Origin: Streptomyces sp. TRM68367
GTDB taxonomy: Bacteria > Actinomycetota > Actinomycetes > Streptomycetales > Streptomycetaceae
Direction: 5' to 3'
Assembly (NCBI RefSeq): GCF_014495685.1
Contig: NZ_JACTVI010000018.1
Location: 53,665-117,664 of the forward strand
DNA: 64,000 nt
Below are positions 20,067 through 30,344 of the stretch, one piece after another; position 1 is the stretch's first letter, and the number at the start of each line of letters is the position of its first letter. The notes beneath the pieces are model-generated. The model had not been told where the DNA came from. It saw only the letters and a list, made by a program, of their open reading frames with translations, and did not search any database. The translations under genes and the position numbers were made by a program.

Positions 20067-20087
20067 GTAACCACATATATTAGTTAC
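20067..20087. promoter_or_regulatory. 21-bp divergent intergenic segment with inverted repeat
   Basis: The whole space between the two divergent start codons carries GTAAC ... GTTAC arms around an A/T-rich centre (CACATATATTA), starting in the ATG itself. There is no room for a promoter plus ribosome-binding site on both sides, so at least one mRNA should be leaderless or initiate inside the opposite gene. The arms could be an operator. Confidence 0.5.
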
Positions 20088-20699
20088 GTGAGTGAGCGTG
20101 CAACGGAAACGCCGGGGCTGACGCTGACTTCGTACGGCGGCAAGGTCTTCCGCTTCGACCCCGGCGCCCTGTGCCTGGAGCTGGTGACGACGGGCGGGCC
20201 CGGTGCCTTCGCGCGGTACGAGGTGCTGCACGAGCCCGCTGACCTGGTCGTCTGGGCCGGGCGCAGTCGTCTCGCGGACGGGCTCGGCCTCGCCGTGGAC
20301 GAGGCCGAGCTGGAGCGTGCGCGCACCCTGCGGAACACCGTGTTCCTGCTCGCCGCCGACCGCGCGCACGGCCGCCCGCTGCACCCCGGCCACCTGGACA
20401 TCGTCAACGCCGCCGCGGCCGAGCCCCCGCTCGTCTCCCGCATCGAGCCGGACGGCACCCGTGCCTGGGCCCCCGGCGCCACGGGCACCCAGCTGCTGTC
20501 GACGGTCGCCCGCGACGCGATCGACCTGTTCACCGGCCCGTACGCGCACCGCGTCCGCGAGTGCGGCGCCCACAACTGCTACCTGCTCTTCGTCGACACC
20601 TCACGGCCGGGCCGCCGCCGCTGGTGCGCGATGGAGCACTGCGGGAACCGGGAGAAGGTCAGGGCCCACCGGTCCCGCAGGGCCGCTACGGAGAGCTGA
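20088..20699 (+). CDS. ABATE/CGNR zinc-finger domain protein
   Basis: 203 residues from GTG 20088. N-terminal ABATE-type helical region (LCLELVTTGG..., ADLVVWAGRSRLADGLGL, RTLRNTVFLLAADRAHG) and C-terminal zinc module CGAHNCYLLFVDTSRPGRRRWCAMEHCGNREKVRAHR, with the Cys quartet and the CGNR box of the family. These proteins are thought to be stress-response transcriptional regulators. Divergent from the VOC gene, which is a frequent pairing in actinobacteria. Immediately followed by an N-terminally deleted MFS gene. Confidence 0.9.
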   Translation: MSERATETPGLTLTSYGGKVFRFDPGALCLELVTTGGPGAFARYEVLHEPADLVVWAGRSRLADGLGLAVDEAELERARTLRNTVFLLAADRAHGRPLHPGHLDIVNAAAAEPPLVSRIEPDGTRAWAPGATGTQLLSTVARDAIDLFTGPYAHRVRECGAHNCYLLFVDTSRPGRRRWCAMEHCGNREKVRAHRSRRAATES

Positions 20700-21316
20700 C
20701 CTCGGCCTCCCGCGCGTCGTACGCCGCGCGGGAGCTGCGCGGCTGGTCGGCGGTCCAGACGTCGGTCGCGCTGATCGTCATGGGCTGCGACGCGGTCCTC
20801 GCGCCGACGCTCACCCCGAAGCTCGTCGCCCGCTACGGCCACGCCCGCGTCATCGTCGGCGGCTTCCTGCTCGCCGTGCTCGCGTACGCGCTGTTCCTGC
20901 CGGTCGGCATGGACTGGTCGTACGCGGCGATGTTCCTGACGCTGCTGCTCGCGGGTGTCGCGTTCGCATTGGCGTACGGGCCGTTGACGATCGCGGCGAC
21001 CGACGGGGTCGCCGAGCACGAGCGGGGCCTGGCAGGTGGGCTGCTGACCACCTCGACGCAGTTCGGCGCGGCGATCGGCATCTCGGCCGTGACCGCCGTC
21101 TACGGCCTCGCGTCCACCGGACCGGACCCCGACTCCATCCTGTCGGCGTTCCGTACGGCGCTGGTCGTGCCGGTGGTCATGATTGCCCTGGGCGCGCTGG
21201 AGTCGGTCACGGGCCTGCGCGCGCGGCGCAGCGCGTCCCAGGTGAGCAGCGTGAGCGCCAGCCAGACCAGCGCGAAGCCGGCCCAGCGCTCCGGTGGCAT
21301 GGCCTCGCCGAAGTAG
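20700..21316 (+). pseudogene. MFS transporter remnant (C-terminal helices only)
   Basis: The frame gives ELRGWSAVQTSVALIVMGCDAVLAPTLTPKLVARYG and then about five more helices ending near GLRARRS, the C-terminal half of a DHA2-type drug exporter. The first eight or so helices and any start codon are absent; upstream in frame is only the CGNR gene read in another frame. After ~21240 the frame runs antisense through the rarD gene, so the true end is also lost. A deletion that fused the CGNR gene region to the MFS 3' end explains this. Confidence 0.75.
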
Positions 21317-22101
21317 AGGACGCCGAGCAGGAACTGCAGGGTCGGGGTCAGGTACTGCAGCAGGCCCAGCGTGGACAGGGGCACGCGGATCGCGGCGGCG
21401 CCGAAGCAGACCAGCGGCAGCGCGGTGACGACGCCGGTCGCGGCGAGCAGCGCCGCGTGTCCCGCACCCTCGGTGGTGAAGGTCGACTTGCCCTGCGCGG
21501 TCAGCCACAGCAGATAGCCCAGCGCGGGCAGGAACTGGATCGCGGTCTCGGCGGCCAGCGACTCCACGCCGCCGAGGTCCAGCTTCTTCTTCACCAGACC
21601 GTACGTGGCGAAGGAGAAAGCGAGGCAGAGGGACGTCCACGGGGGCCGGCCGTAGCCGATGGTGAGCACCAGCACCGCCGCGCAGCCGGTCCCTACCGCC
21701 GCCCACTGCACGGGGCGCAGCCGCTCCTTCAGCAGCAGCACGCCGAGGGCGATGGTGACCAGCGGGTTGACGAAGTACCCGAGCGAGGCCTCGACGACCC
21801 GGCCGGAGTTCACCGCCCAGATGTACACGCCCCAGTTGATGGTGATGACCGTCGCGGCGACCGCGACGAGCGCCAGTTTGCGCGGCTGGCGCAGCAGTTC
21901 GCCGGCCCAGGCCCAGCGCCGTACGACGAGCAGCGCGGCGGCGACGAAGACGAGGGACCAGGTCATCCGGTGGGCCAGGATCTCGACGGCCCCGGCGGAT
22001 TCGAGCAGATGCCAGAACAGGGGGACGAGGCCCCACATGCCGTACGCCGCGAAACCGTTCAGCAGACCTATGTGCCGCTCGCTCCTCGGTTCCCCGGCCA
22101 T
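21100..22101 (-). CDS. rarD: RarD-type EamA/DMT permease
   Basis: 333 residues from ATG 22101 with GAGGAGGAG upstream. Ten membrane helices; the hallmark start GLLNGFAAYGMWGLVPLFWHLL and ILAHRMTWS, then TINWGVYIWAVNSGRVVEASLGYFVNPL, are typical of RarD (chloramphenicol-sensitivity protein family). The last ~40 residues (after DALRRARR) are polar and lie antisense to the MFS remnant, so the C-terminus is probably an artefactual extension created by the same deletion. Substrate not known for the family. Confidence 0.9.
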   Translation of the reverse strand: MAGEPRSERHIGLLNGFAAYGMWGLVPLFWHLLESAGAVEILAHRMTWSLVFVAAALLVVRRWAWAGELLRQPRKLALVAVAATVITINWGVYIWAVNSGRVVEASLGYFVNPLVTIALGVLLLKERLRPVQWAAVGTGCAAVLVLTIGYGRPPWTSLCLAFSFATYGLVKKKLDLGGVESLAAETAIQFLPALGYLLWLTAQGKSTFTTEGAGHAALLAATGVVTALPLVCFGAAAIRVPLSTLGLLQYLTPTLQFLLGVLYFGEAMPPERWAGFALVWLALTLLTWDALRRARRPVTDSSAPRAIMTTGTTSAVRNADRMESGSGPVDARP

Positions 22102-22261
22102 GGACCACTCCTCCTCGACGCCCCGCTTATCGCCCCCGCGCACGAACGACGCACGCGGGCACGACCGTAACGCCGGAGACCCCCGCCTGTCATGCTCGTA
22201 TCGCCATACGGTCATGACAGGCGGGGGTGAACCGCTCTCAGGGGTTTCTACTGGGGGGAGT

Positions 22262-23116
22262 TCAGCCCTTGAGTGCGGCGGCTATGGCCTCGGAGATCGG
22301 CGTGGTCGGACGGCCGGCCAGGCGGGAGAGGTCGCCGGTGGTCACGACCAGCTCGCCCTTCTCGACGGAGGCGTCCACGCCCGCGATGATCGCGGCCAGC
22401 GGCTCGGGCAGGCCGGCGCCGGTCAGGATGCCGGTGAAGGCCTCGACGGAGACGGGGCTGTACGCGATCTCCTTGGCGGTCTGCCGGCTCAGCTCGGCCG
22501 CGTACTCGGCGAAGCTCCATGCCTCGTCGCCGCCCAGCTCGTACGTCTTGTTCTCGTGCCCCTCGCCGGTCAGCACGGCGACCGCGGCGGCGGCGTAGTC
22601 GGCGCGGGAGGCGGAGGAGACCCGGCCCTCGCCGGCGGCCTGGACGACGGCGCCGTGCTCCAGAACGGGGCCGAGGTTCTCGGTGTAGTTCTCGTGGTAC
22701 CAGCCGTTGCGCAGCAGCACGTACGGCAGGCCGGAGGCCAGGATCGCCTCCTCGGTGCCGCGGTGGTCGTCGGCCAGGGCGGCCGTCAGGCTGCCGGGGG
22801 CGCTGGTGTAGGCGAGCATGGCGACACCGGCGGCCTTGGCGGCGTTGATGACGACCTTGTGCTGCCCGACGCGGTCGTTGCCCACCTCGCTGCCGGAGAT
22901 CAGGAGCACCTTGTCGCCGGCGGAGAACAGGCCGTCGAAGGAGGTGGGGGAGTCATAGTCGGCGAGCGCGAGCTTCACTCCTCGGTCCGCGAGGCCGGCG
23001 GCCTTCTCCGCGTTGCGGGCGACCGCGGTGATCTGATCCGCCGGGACCTTCTCCAGCAGCTGCTCCACGACGTGACGGCCGAGGTGTCCGGTGGCTCCGG
23101 TGACGATGATGCTCAT
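22262..23116 (-). CDS. NAD(P)H-dependent oxidoreductase of the NmrA/QorB type
   Basis: 284 residues from ATG 23116 (AAGGAG upstream). N-terminal Rossmann motif IVTGATGHLGRHV, NADP-type loop VARNAEKA, and conserved YTSAP and RNGWYHENY segments match the quinone oxidoreductase 2 (QorB)/NmrA-like family. Divergent from an HxlR regulator with a conserved early Cys, an arrangement found for quinone/electrophile-responsive switches. Likely reduces quinones or related electrophiles with NADPH. Confidence 0.9.
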   Translation of the reverse strand: MSIIVTGATGHLGRHVVEQLLEKVPADQITAVARNAEKAAGLADRGVKLALADYDSPTSFDGLFSAGDKVLLISGSEVGNDRVGQHKVVINAAKAAGVAMLAYTSAPGSLTAALADDHRGTEEAILASGLPYVLLRNGWYHENYTENLGPVLEHGAVVQAAGEGRVSSASRADYAAAAVAVLTGEGHENKTYELGGDEAWSFAEYAAELSRQTAKEIAYSPVSVEAFTGILTGAGLPEPLAAIIAGVDASVEKGELVVTTGDLSRLAGRPTTPISEAIAAALKG

Positions 23117-23173
23117 GATTCTGGGACTCCTTGTGGGGTGCGTTGGCACTAACCCTAGGATGTGCGCTAACTC

Positions 23174-23194
23174 TTCGAAAGTACCCACTTTGAA
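23174..23194. promoter_or_regulatory. Probable HxlR operator between the oxidoreductase and its regulator
   Basis: Imperfect palindrome with perfect inner arms AAAGT-ACCC-ACTTT, extended by TTCG on the left and TGAA on the right. It lies between the divergent starts, 14 bp before the regulator start codon, next to a TAAGTTACT stretch. HxlR/YodB-family proteins bind such short A/T-rich palindromes as dimers. Confidence 0.55.
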
Positions 23195-23207
23195 GTAAGT
23201 TACTGGT

Positions 23208-23585
23208 ATGGCAGTAAGTGATCGGGTCAGCGACGGCGAGCAGATGTGCCCGCACCGCCTGGTGCTGGAGCACGTGACCAGCCGCTGGGGCGTCCTCGTA
23301 CTGATCCGGCTCTCGGAGGGTCCGCACCGCTTCAGCGAGCTGCGCCGGGCGATCGGCAGGGTCAGCGAGAAGATGCTCACACAGACGCTCCAGACTCTGG
23401 AACGGGACGGTCTCGTCCACCGCCACGCCAAGCCTGTGATCCCGCCGCGCGTCGACTACTCCCTCACCGAGCTGGGCCGCGAGGCCGCCGAGCAGGTGCG
23501 GGCGCTCGCGACGTGGACGGAGCAGCGGATGGGCGACGTGCAGCGGGCGCGGCGGGCATACGACGAGGCCCGGACTGCGTCGTAA
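23208..23585 (+). CDS. HxlR-family winged-helix regulator
   Basis: 125 residues. CPHRLVLEHVTSRWGVLVLIRLSEGPHRFSELRRAIG is the HxlR core, followed by the recognition region VSEKMLTQTLQTLERDGLVHR and the wing PPRVDYSLTELGREA. Cys at about residue 14 is the position used for thiol redox sensing in YodB/QorR relatives. Probably represses the divergent NmrA/QorB-like gene and itself. Confidence 0.93.
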   Translation: MAVSDRVSDGEQMCPHRLVLEHVTSRWGVLVLIRLSEGPHRFSELRRAIGRVSEKMLTQTLQTLERDGLVHRHAKPVIPPRVDYSLTELGREAAEQVRALATWTEQRMGDVQRARRAYDEARTAS

Positions 23586-23631
23586 CGGTCCGGGCCTCCG
23601 CCCGCCAGGTGCGTCTCGCGTCCTGCGGAGG

Positions 23632-24739
<1,108 letters not shown>

Positions 24740-24747
<8 letters not shown>

Positions 24748-26668
24748 CGATGGCCTCCTTGAGAGCCGCGGCGAGCTGCTCCGCCTTGAACGGCATGCCG
24801 TTGACCTGGTTGTACGAGTGGGCGTCGACCAGGTACTTCGCCCGGATGAGGGTGGCGAGCTGGCCGAGGTTCATCTCCGGCACGATGACGTGCTCGTACG
24901 AGCGCAGCACCGCGCCGAGGTTCCGCGGGAAGGGGTTGAGGTGGCGCAGGTGGGCCTGTGCGATCGACTCCCCGGCGCGGCGCAGCCGCCGTACGGCCGC
25001 GGTGATGGGCCCGTAGGTCGAGCCCCAGCCGAGGACCAGGGTTCTGGCCTGGTGCGGGTCGTCGACGTCGATGTCGGGCACGTCGATGCCGTCGATCTTG
25101 GCCTGGCGGGTGCGGACCATGAAGTCGTGGTTGGCGGGGGCGTAGGAGATGTTGCCCGTACCGTCCTCCTTCTCGATCCCGCCGATGCGGTGCTCGAGGC
25201 CGGGGGTGCCGGGGATGGCCCAGGGGCGGGCGAGGGTGTGCGGGTCGCGCTTGTAGGGCCAGAAGACCTCGGTGCCGTCGTCGAGGGTGTGGTTGGCTCC
25301 CTGCGCGAACTGCACCGTGAGGTCGGGCAGGTCGTCCAGGTCCGGGATGCGCCAGGGCTCGGAGCCGTTGGCCAGGTAGCCATCCGAGAGGAGGAAGACG
25401 GGCGTGCGGTAGGTCAGCGCGATGCGGGCCGCCTCCAGGGCGGCGTCGAAGCAGTCGGCCGGGGTGCGCGGGGCCACGACGGGTACCGGGGCCTCGCCGT
25501 TGCGGCCGTACATCGCCTGCAGCAGATCCGCCTGCTCGGTCTTGGTGGGCAGACCGGTGGAGGGCCCGCCGCGCTGGATGTCGACCACCAGCAGGGGCAG
25601 CTCCAGCGAGACCGCCAGGCCGATGGTCTCGGACTTCAGCGCCACGCCGGGGCCGGAGGTGGTGGTGACGGCCAGCGAGCCGCCGAACGCCGCGCCGAGG
25701 GCGGCGCCGATGCCGGCGATCTCGTCCTCGGCCTGGAAGGTGCGCACGCCGAAGTTCTTGTGCTTGGACAGTTCGTGCAGGATGTCGCTGGCCGGGGTGA
25801 TCGGATACGAGCCCAGGAAGAGCGGCAGGTCGGCCTGCTTGCCGGCGGCGATCAGGCCGTAGGAGAGGGCGAGGTTGCCGGAGATGTTGCGGTAGAGGCC
25901 GGGCGGGAACGCCGACTGGGCCGGGGCGACCTCGTAGGAGACGGCGAAGTCCTCGGTGGTCTCGCCGAAGTTCCACCCCGCCCGGAACGCGGCGATGTTG
26001 GCCTTCGCGATGTCAGGCTTCTTGGCGAACTTGGCCTGCAGGAATTTTTCCGTGCCCTCGGTGGGCCGGTGATACATCCAGCTCAGCAGCCCGAGCGCGA
26101 ACATGTTCTTGCTGCGCTCGGCCTCCTTACGGGACAGGGCGAACTCCTTGAGCGCCTCGACCGTGAGGGTGGTCAGCGGCACCGGGTGGACGCTGTAGCC
26201 GTCGAGGGAGCCGTCCTCCAGTGGGCTGGTGGTGTACCCGACCTTCTGCATGGCCCGCTTGGTGAACTCGTCGGTGTTGACGATGATCTCCGCGCCGCGC
26301 GGCAGGTCGCCGATGTTCGCTTTCAGGGCGGCCGGGTTCATCGCCACCAGGACGTTGGGTGCGTCACCGGGGGTGAGGATGTCGTGGTCGGCGAAGTGCA
26401 GCTGGAAGGAGGACACGCCGGGCAGGGTGCCGGCGGGTGCGCGGATCTCGGCCGGGAAGTTCGGCAGGGTCGACAGGTCGTTGCCGAACGACGCGGTCTC
26501 CGAGGTGAAGCGGTCACCGGTGAGCTGCATACCGTCACCCGAGTCCCCCGCGAACCTGATGATCACCCGGTCCAGGCGGCGGACGTCCTTGTCGCCTGCT
26601 GGCTCGCGCTGCTCCCCTACGACTGCTCCGTCGGCCTGCTCCGCTGGGCTACTGACCTGGCTGGTCAC
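24740..26668 (-). CDS. korA: 2-oxoacid:ferredoxin oxidoreductase, alpha subunit (fused gamma-alpha)
   Basis: 642 residues from GTG 26668, chosen for GGGAGG upstream; a longer frame has no supporting site. Residues ~35-230 are the gamma domain (VIIRFAGDSGDGMQLTGDRF, TLPNFPAEIRAPAGTLPGVSSFQ), and residues ~240-640 the pyrimidine-binding alpha domain (GSYPITPASDILHELSKHKN, QAEDEIAGIGAALGAAFGGSLAVTTTSGPGVALKSE, PTGLPTKTEQADL read in part). Full-length KorA as in actinobacteria and Hydrogenobacter-type enzymes. Overlaps korB by 8 nt. Confidence 0.95.
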
Positions 26669-26910
26669 TGAACTGGACCTCCCTTGAGGCGGCTGTCCGG
26701 GACGGGCCTTCCCGTAGGCCTTCCCAGGATCAACCCTACGACCGCAGGGGTCGCCTTCCTGCGGCCATTCGCATGATGGACACCACTTTGAGACGGCCCG
26801 CTGCCCTGACACGCCATGTTCTGCCCGTCCCCGGCGCTGCTCTGGAAGACGCTCCCGGGTCGTTCTTCGGTTCTGCTCGCCGCTGGTCGTTGCTGGTCGC
26901 CGCCGGCCGT

Positions 26911-26970
26911 TTCGGGTCGCTTCGGGTCGCTTCGGGTCGCTTCGGGTCGCTTCGGGTCGCTTCGGGTCGT
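26911..26970. repeat. Six exact tandem copies of a 10-bp unit
   Basis: The decamer TTCGGGTCGC is repeated six times head to tail (last copy with one C-to-T change), ending right at the stop codon of the response-regulator gene. It lies in the 3' region of a minus-strand gene and upstream of korA. No function visible; such arrays are prone to slippage and vary between strains. Confidence 0.95.
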
Positions 26971-26971
26971 C

Positions 26972-27631
26972 TCAGGAGTTGAGGTAGGTGAGTACGGCCA
27001 GCACGCGGCGGTGGTCGCCCTCGCTCTGCGAGAGCCCCAGCTTCAGGAAGATGTTGCTGACGTGCTTCTCCACGGCTCCGTCGCTCACCACGAGCTGCCT
27101 GGCGATCGCCGAGTTCGTCCGGCCCTCGGCCATCAGGCCCAGGACCTCCCGCTCCCGCGGGGTGAGTCCCGCGAGCACGTCCTGCTTGCGGCTGCGGCCG
27201 AGCAGCTGCGCCACGACCTCCGGGTCGAGGGCCGTACCGCCCTCGGCCACGCGCACCACCGCTTCCACGAACTCACGCACTTCGGCTACCCGGTCCTTGA
27301 GGAGGTAGCCGACGCCGTGACTGGAACCCGCCAGCAGTTCGGTGGCGTACTGCTCCTCCACGTACTGCGACAGCACGAGCACACCGAGTCCGGGATGCGC
27401 CTTGCGCAGCTGCACCGCGGCCCTGACGCCCTCGTCGGTGTGCGTCGGCGGCATCCGTACGTCCGCGACGACGACGTCCGGCAGCTCCCCCTGCGCGTCC
27501 AGCTCCGTGATGGTCTTGACCAGCCCGTCCCCATCCCCGACGCCGGCGACGACTTCATGCCCGCGGTCGGTCAGCAGCCGGGTCAGCCCCTCCCTGAGCA
27601 GAACCGAATCCTCGGCGATGACCACCCGCAC
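26972..27631 (-). CDS. NarL/FixJ-type response regulator
   Basis: 219 residues from GTG 27631, picked because GGAGG lies 5 nt upstream and the product then begins VRVVIAEDS as in the family; GTG 27643 is the alternative. Receiver domain with acidic pair ED, phospho-acceptor Asp near residue 57 (VVVADVRMPP), Ser/Thr and Lys (LKDR) in place; LuxR HTH at the C-terminus (LTPREREVLGLMAEGRTNSAIARQL...EKHVSNIFLKLGL). Probably paired with the two HisKA_3 kinases encoded 0.9 and 2.7 kb upstream on the same strand. Confidence 0.93.
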   Translation of the reverse strand: MRVVIAEDSVLLREGLTRLLTDRGHEVVAGVGDGDGLVKTITELDAQGELPDVVVADVRMPPTHTDEGVRAAVQLRKAHPGLGVLVLSQYVEEQYATELLAGSSHGVGYLLKDRVAEVREFVEAVVRVAEGGTALDPEVVAQLLGRSRKQDVLAGLTPREREVLGLMAEGRTNSAIARQLVVSDGAVEKHVSNIFLKLGLSQSEGDHRRVLAVLTYLNS

Positions 27632-28553
27632 CCTGTCCTCCACAATCCTTGTCCCCCTCCCCCCGACTCCACGCCGCCCCGTACGACGCCAGGTCCAGCA
27701 TTCCAGCATTGAGGGACGGATGCGCCCAGGCAACGGGATTCGGGGGCGCGAATGAGGGGGCGGGGGTTGGGGCGCGGGGCGGTTGCGGGAGCGGGGCGGG
27801 GTGGGGTGGTTGGGAGAACGGGGCGGTTGCGGGAGCGGGGCCGGGCGGTTGGCGCTCGTGGTGGTTCAGGGGGAGTGGCGTGAGCTTGCGGTGAGGGGCG
27901 GGGAGTCGGCTGGGGTGGCTCGGGATCGTCGGCAGGGGGGCGGCCTGGGGTCAGGGTTCGCGTGGGGGCCAGGGTTCGCGCGGGGTCAGGACCGGCTGGG
28001 GTCAGGGTTCGCCCGGGGTCCGCATGGGGTCAGGGACCGGCCAGGCCTTGAGATCGTCCGGGATTTAGGGACCGGCCCGGGGGCCAGGGGCTGCCTGTGG
28101 CCCTGGCGTCTGGGGACTGCCTGGGTCTGGGCGCTGCCTGGGTCTGGGGCTGCCCGGAGTCCAGGGACTGCCTGGGCCTAGGGACCGACTGGGCCTGGGA
28201 CCGCCGGGACCTGGGGATCCCCCCGGAGCGCAAAGACTGCCCAGAGCCCTGGATCTGCCTGGGGTCCAGGGACTGTATGGGCCTGGGAATGCCCGGAGCG
28301 CGAGGGCTGCCTGGGTCTGGGGCGGCCTGGTCCTGGGGCCGCCCGGGGGTCCAGGGCCGGAGCCCTGGCGGGGTCGAAGGGGGGAGCCCCTGGGGATGCG
28401 AACGGGTAAGGGCGGCGGGGGCGAAACCTACCGACCTCAGCTCCCGCGACCGCTCACGCCCCTACCCGGCCCCTGCCCCACCCCCCCCGGACCTTGACCC
28501 ACGCCGCCCGCAGCCGCCGTCGGCTCACCACCCCACCCGCTCACCCCACCCGC
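27632..28553. repeat. G-rich degenerate repeat tract between regulator and kinase genes
   Basis: No gene supported, although several frames are open because of base bias. About 27740-27860 contains two copies of GGGCGGTTGCGGGAGCGGGG and many runs of three or more G on the + strand. About 27940-28060 repeats GGGGTCAGGGTTCGC-like units, and 28090-28340 repeats CTGCCTGGGTCTGGGG- and GTCCAGGGAC-like units with drift. The end (28340-28430) resembles the common streptomycete GCGGAGCCCCTGG palindromic repeat. Expanded by slippage or REP duplication; splits what is probably one signalling operon. Confidence 0.7.
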
Positions 28554-29930
28554 TCAACCCACCCCCTCATCCCGCCACGGCAACTCCGCCGTCACCCGCG
28601 TCGGCCCCCCGACCGGCGAGTCCACCACCAGCACCCCGTCCACCGCGTCGAGCCGCTCCGCCAGCCCGGCCAGCCCGGAGCCACTGGAGACGCCGGCCCC
28701 GCCAACCCCGTTGTCGGCGACTTGGAGCATCAGCCGGTTCTCCACCCGCCACAGCTCCACCGCCGCCCGTGTGGCCTGCGCATGCTTGCTGATGTTCTGC
28801 AGCAGCTCCGACACCGTGAAGTAGGCGATCCCCTCGATCGCCGGCGCCGGCCGCTCCGCCAGGTCGACCTCCACCCGCACCGGCACCGTGCACCGCGCCG
28901 CCACCGCCGACAGCGCCGCGTCCAGCCCCCGGTCGGTCAGGACGGCTGGATGGATCCCGCGGGCCAGATCCCGCAGCTCCTGCAACGCCGTCTTCACCTC
29001 GCCGTGCGCCTCGTCCACCATGTGCACCGCTGCCTGCGGGTCCTCCCGCAGCTTTTCCTTCGCCAGCCCCAGATCCATGGCCAGGTTGACCAACCGCGCC
29101 TGCGCCCCGTCGTGCAGATCGCGCTCGATGCGCCGCAGGTCGGCGGCGGCCGTGTCGACCACGACCCCCCGGTCCGACTCCAGCTCCACCACGCGCGTCG
29201 CCAGCCGCGACGGCCCCAGCAGCCCGGCCACCAGCAGCCGGTCCACCATCGTCAGCGCCCGCGTGATCCAGGGCACGGCCAGCGTGATCAGCAGCCCCAC
29301 AGCGGTGGTCACGGTGATCTCGAAGGGGTTGTCCAGGTAGATCCGGTGTTGGTCGTCGCCGTACAGCTGGATCCCGCCCTGACCGGCGTACATCGGGAAC
29401 ACCCAGAACCACAGCGGATACGTCACCAGCGACCACCCGCAGACCCACACGGTCACGGCGACGCAGAAGGAGAACACCGCCCACGGGAAGAACAGCAGCG
29501 AGTACAGCACGGCCCGCCACGACGTGCCGCTCTTGAGCACGGCCGCTATCCAGCCCATCGCACCCGGCTTCTGCGCCCGCAGCGGCTCCGGCTCAGCCAC
29601 CTCCAGACCCAGCAGCGCCCGCGCCCGGGCCCGCTCCAGCACCCCCAGTCCCCGGCAGCTCGCGAGCGCCACCGCCAGCACCGGCACCCCGAGGAACGTC
29701 ACCAGCAGGCCCGCCCCCAGCGCCACCATCGTCGCGGTGAAGGTGAACAGCAGGACGGCGATCGGCAGGCTCAGCAGCACATGTCCGAACGCCTGCCAGG
29801 TGCGCGCCTCGCACGGTGCCCGCAGCCCGGCCGGCAGCTGGTGCCGCCGCTCCTCGCCGCCCCACGAGCCTGCCCCGTGCGGCCCGGACCCGCCGTCGGG
29901 CCCGTACCCCTGTCCGTACTCCATGGCCAT
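28554..29930 (-). CDS. Two-component sensor histidine kinase (HisKA_3), first of a tandem pair
   Basis: 458 residues. N-terminal ~40 polar residues, then about five helices in a putative sensor domain (residues ~45-230), a coiled linker, HisKA_3 dimerisation/phospho-acceptor box RIERDLHDGAQARLVNLAM with His near residue 273, and an HATPase domain (N-box SELLQNISKHAQAT, G1 ADNGVGGAG, G2 GSGLAGLAERL). ATG 29930 chosen; a second ATG six nt later is equally possible. Downstream is the NarL-type regulator. It shares a 65-bp identical DNA stretch with the kinase gene upstream. Confidence 0.93.
   Translation of the reverse strand: MAMEYGQGYGPDGGSGPHGAGSWGGEERRHQLPAGLRAPCEARTWQAFGHVLLSLPIAVLLFTFTATMVALGAGLLVTFLGVPVLAVALASCRGLGVLERARARALLGLEVAEPEPLRAQKPGAMGWIAAVLKSGTSWRAVLYSLLFFPWAVFSFCVAVTVWVCGWSLVTYPLWFWVFPMYAGQGGIQLYGDDQHRIYLDNPFEITVTTAVGLLITLAVPWITRALTMVDRLLVAGLLGPSRLATRVVELESDRGVVVDTAAADLRRIERDLHDGAQARLVNLAMDLGLAKEKLREDPQAAVHMVDEAHGEVKTALQELRDLARGIHPAVLTDRGLDAALSAVAARCTVPVRVEVDLAERPAPAIEGIAYFTVSELLQNISKHAQATRAAVELWRVENRLMLQVADNGVGGAGVSSGSGLAGLAERLDAVDGVLVVDSPVGGPTRVTAELPWRDEGVG
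29122..29186 (-). repeat. 65-bp segment identical in both kinase genes (copy 1)
   Basis: The stretch coding for ELESDRGVVVDTAAADLRRIER is identical base for base with 30994-31058, while flanking codons differ. This is the phospho-acceptor region. Points to recent gene conversion between the paralogues. Confidence 0.85.
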
Positions 29931-30344
29931 CGGTGTCGTCCCGTCCTACTCGTCCTTCGCGTCCCGCAGGGTCGGCAACGTCCTGCGGCTGCGCCCGTCG
30001 TACGTCCACCCTGCTCGCCCGCAGGTCGGCAGACCATGGAGTCCGTCGGCGTCTTGGACGGGGGTTTTCCCCACCCCAGCGGGGAGCGGATCTGGCGGGA
30101 GCAGGCCCGATGGGCCCCTGCCGGGAGCGGACCTGCCAGAAGCAGCTCCGCCCGCCCCCTCCCGCGGTGCTGGCCTCGTCTGCCCCCGCGGCAGTAGCCC
30201 GCCGGCCCTCAGCCGGGTGCAGCCCCTGCCCCGCCCCTGCCGGGAGCAGATCCGCCGGGCCCGGCCGGGTGCAGCCCGCCGGGAGTAGCCCGCCGGGAGT
30301 AGCACCGTCGCGAGCGGCGGCCCCGCCCCGACGACCCAGCCGTG
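29931..30344. other. Intergenic region between tandem kinase genes
   Basis: About 400 bp without a supported gene. Parts of 30060-30310 are built from repeated GCCGGGAG(C/T)AG- and GGGTGCAGCCC-like pieces. Should contain the promoter or leader of the downstream kinase gene on the - strand; no clear -10/-35 pair seen. Confidence 0.5.

Noticed and set aside
26911..26970. CRISPR array
   Set aside because: Units are 10 bp and contiguous, without spacers; no cas genes in the window.
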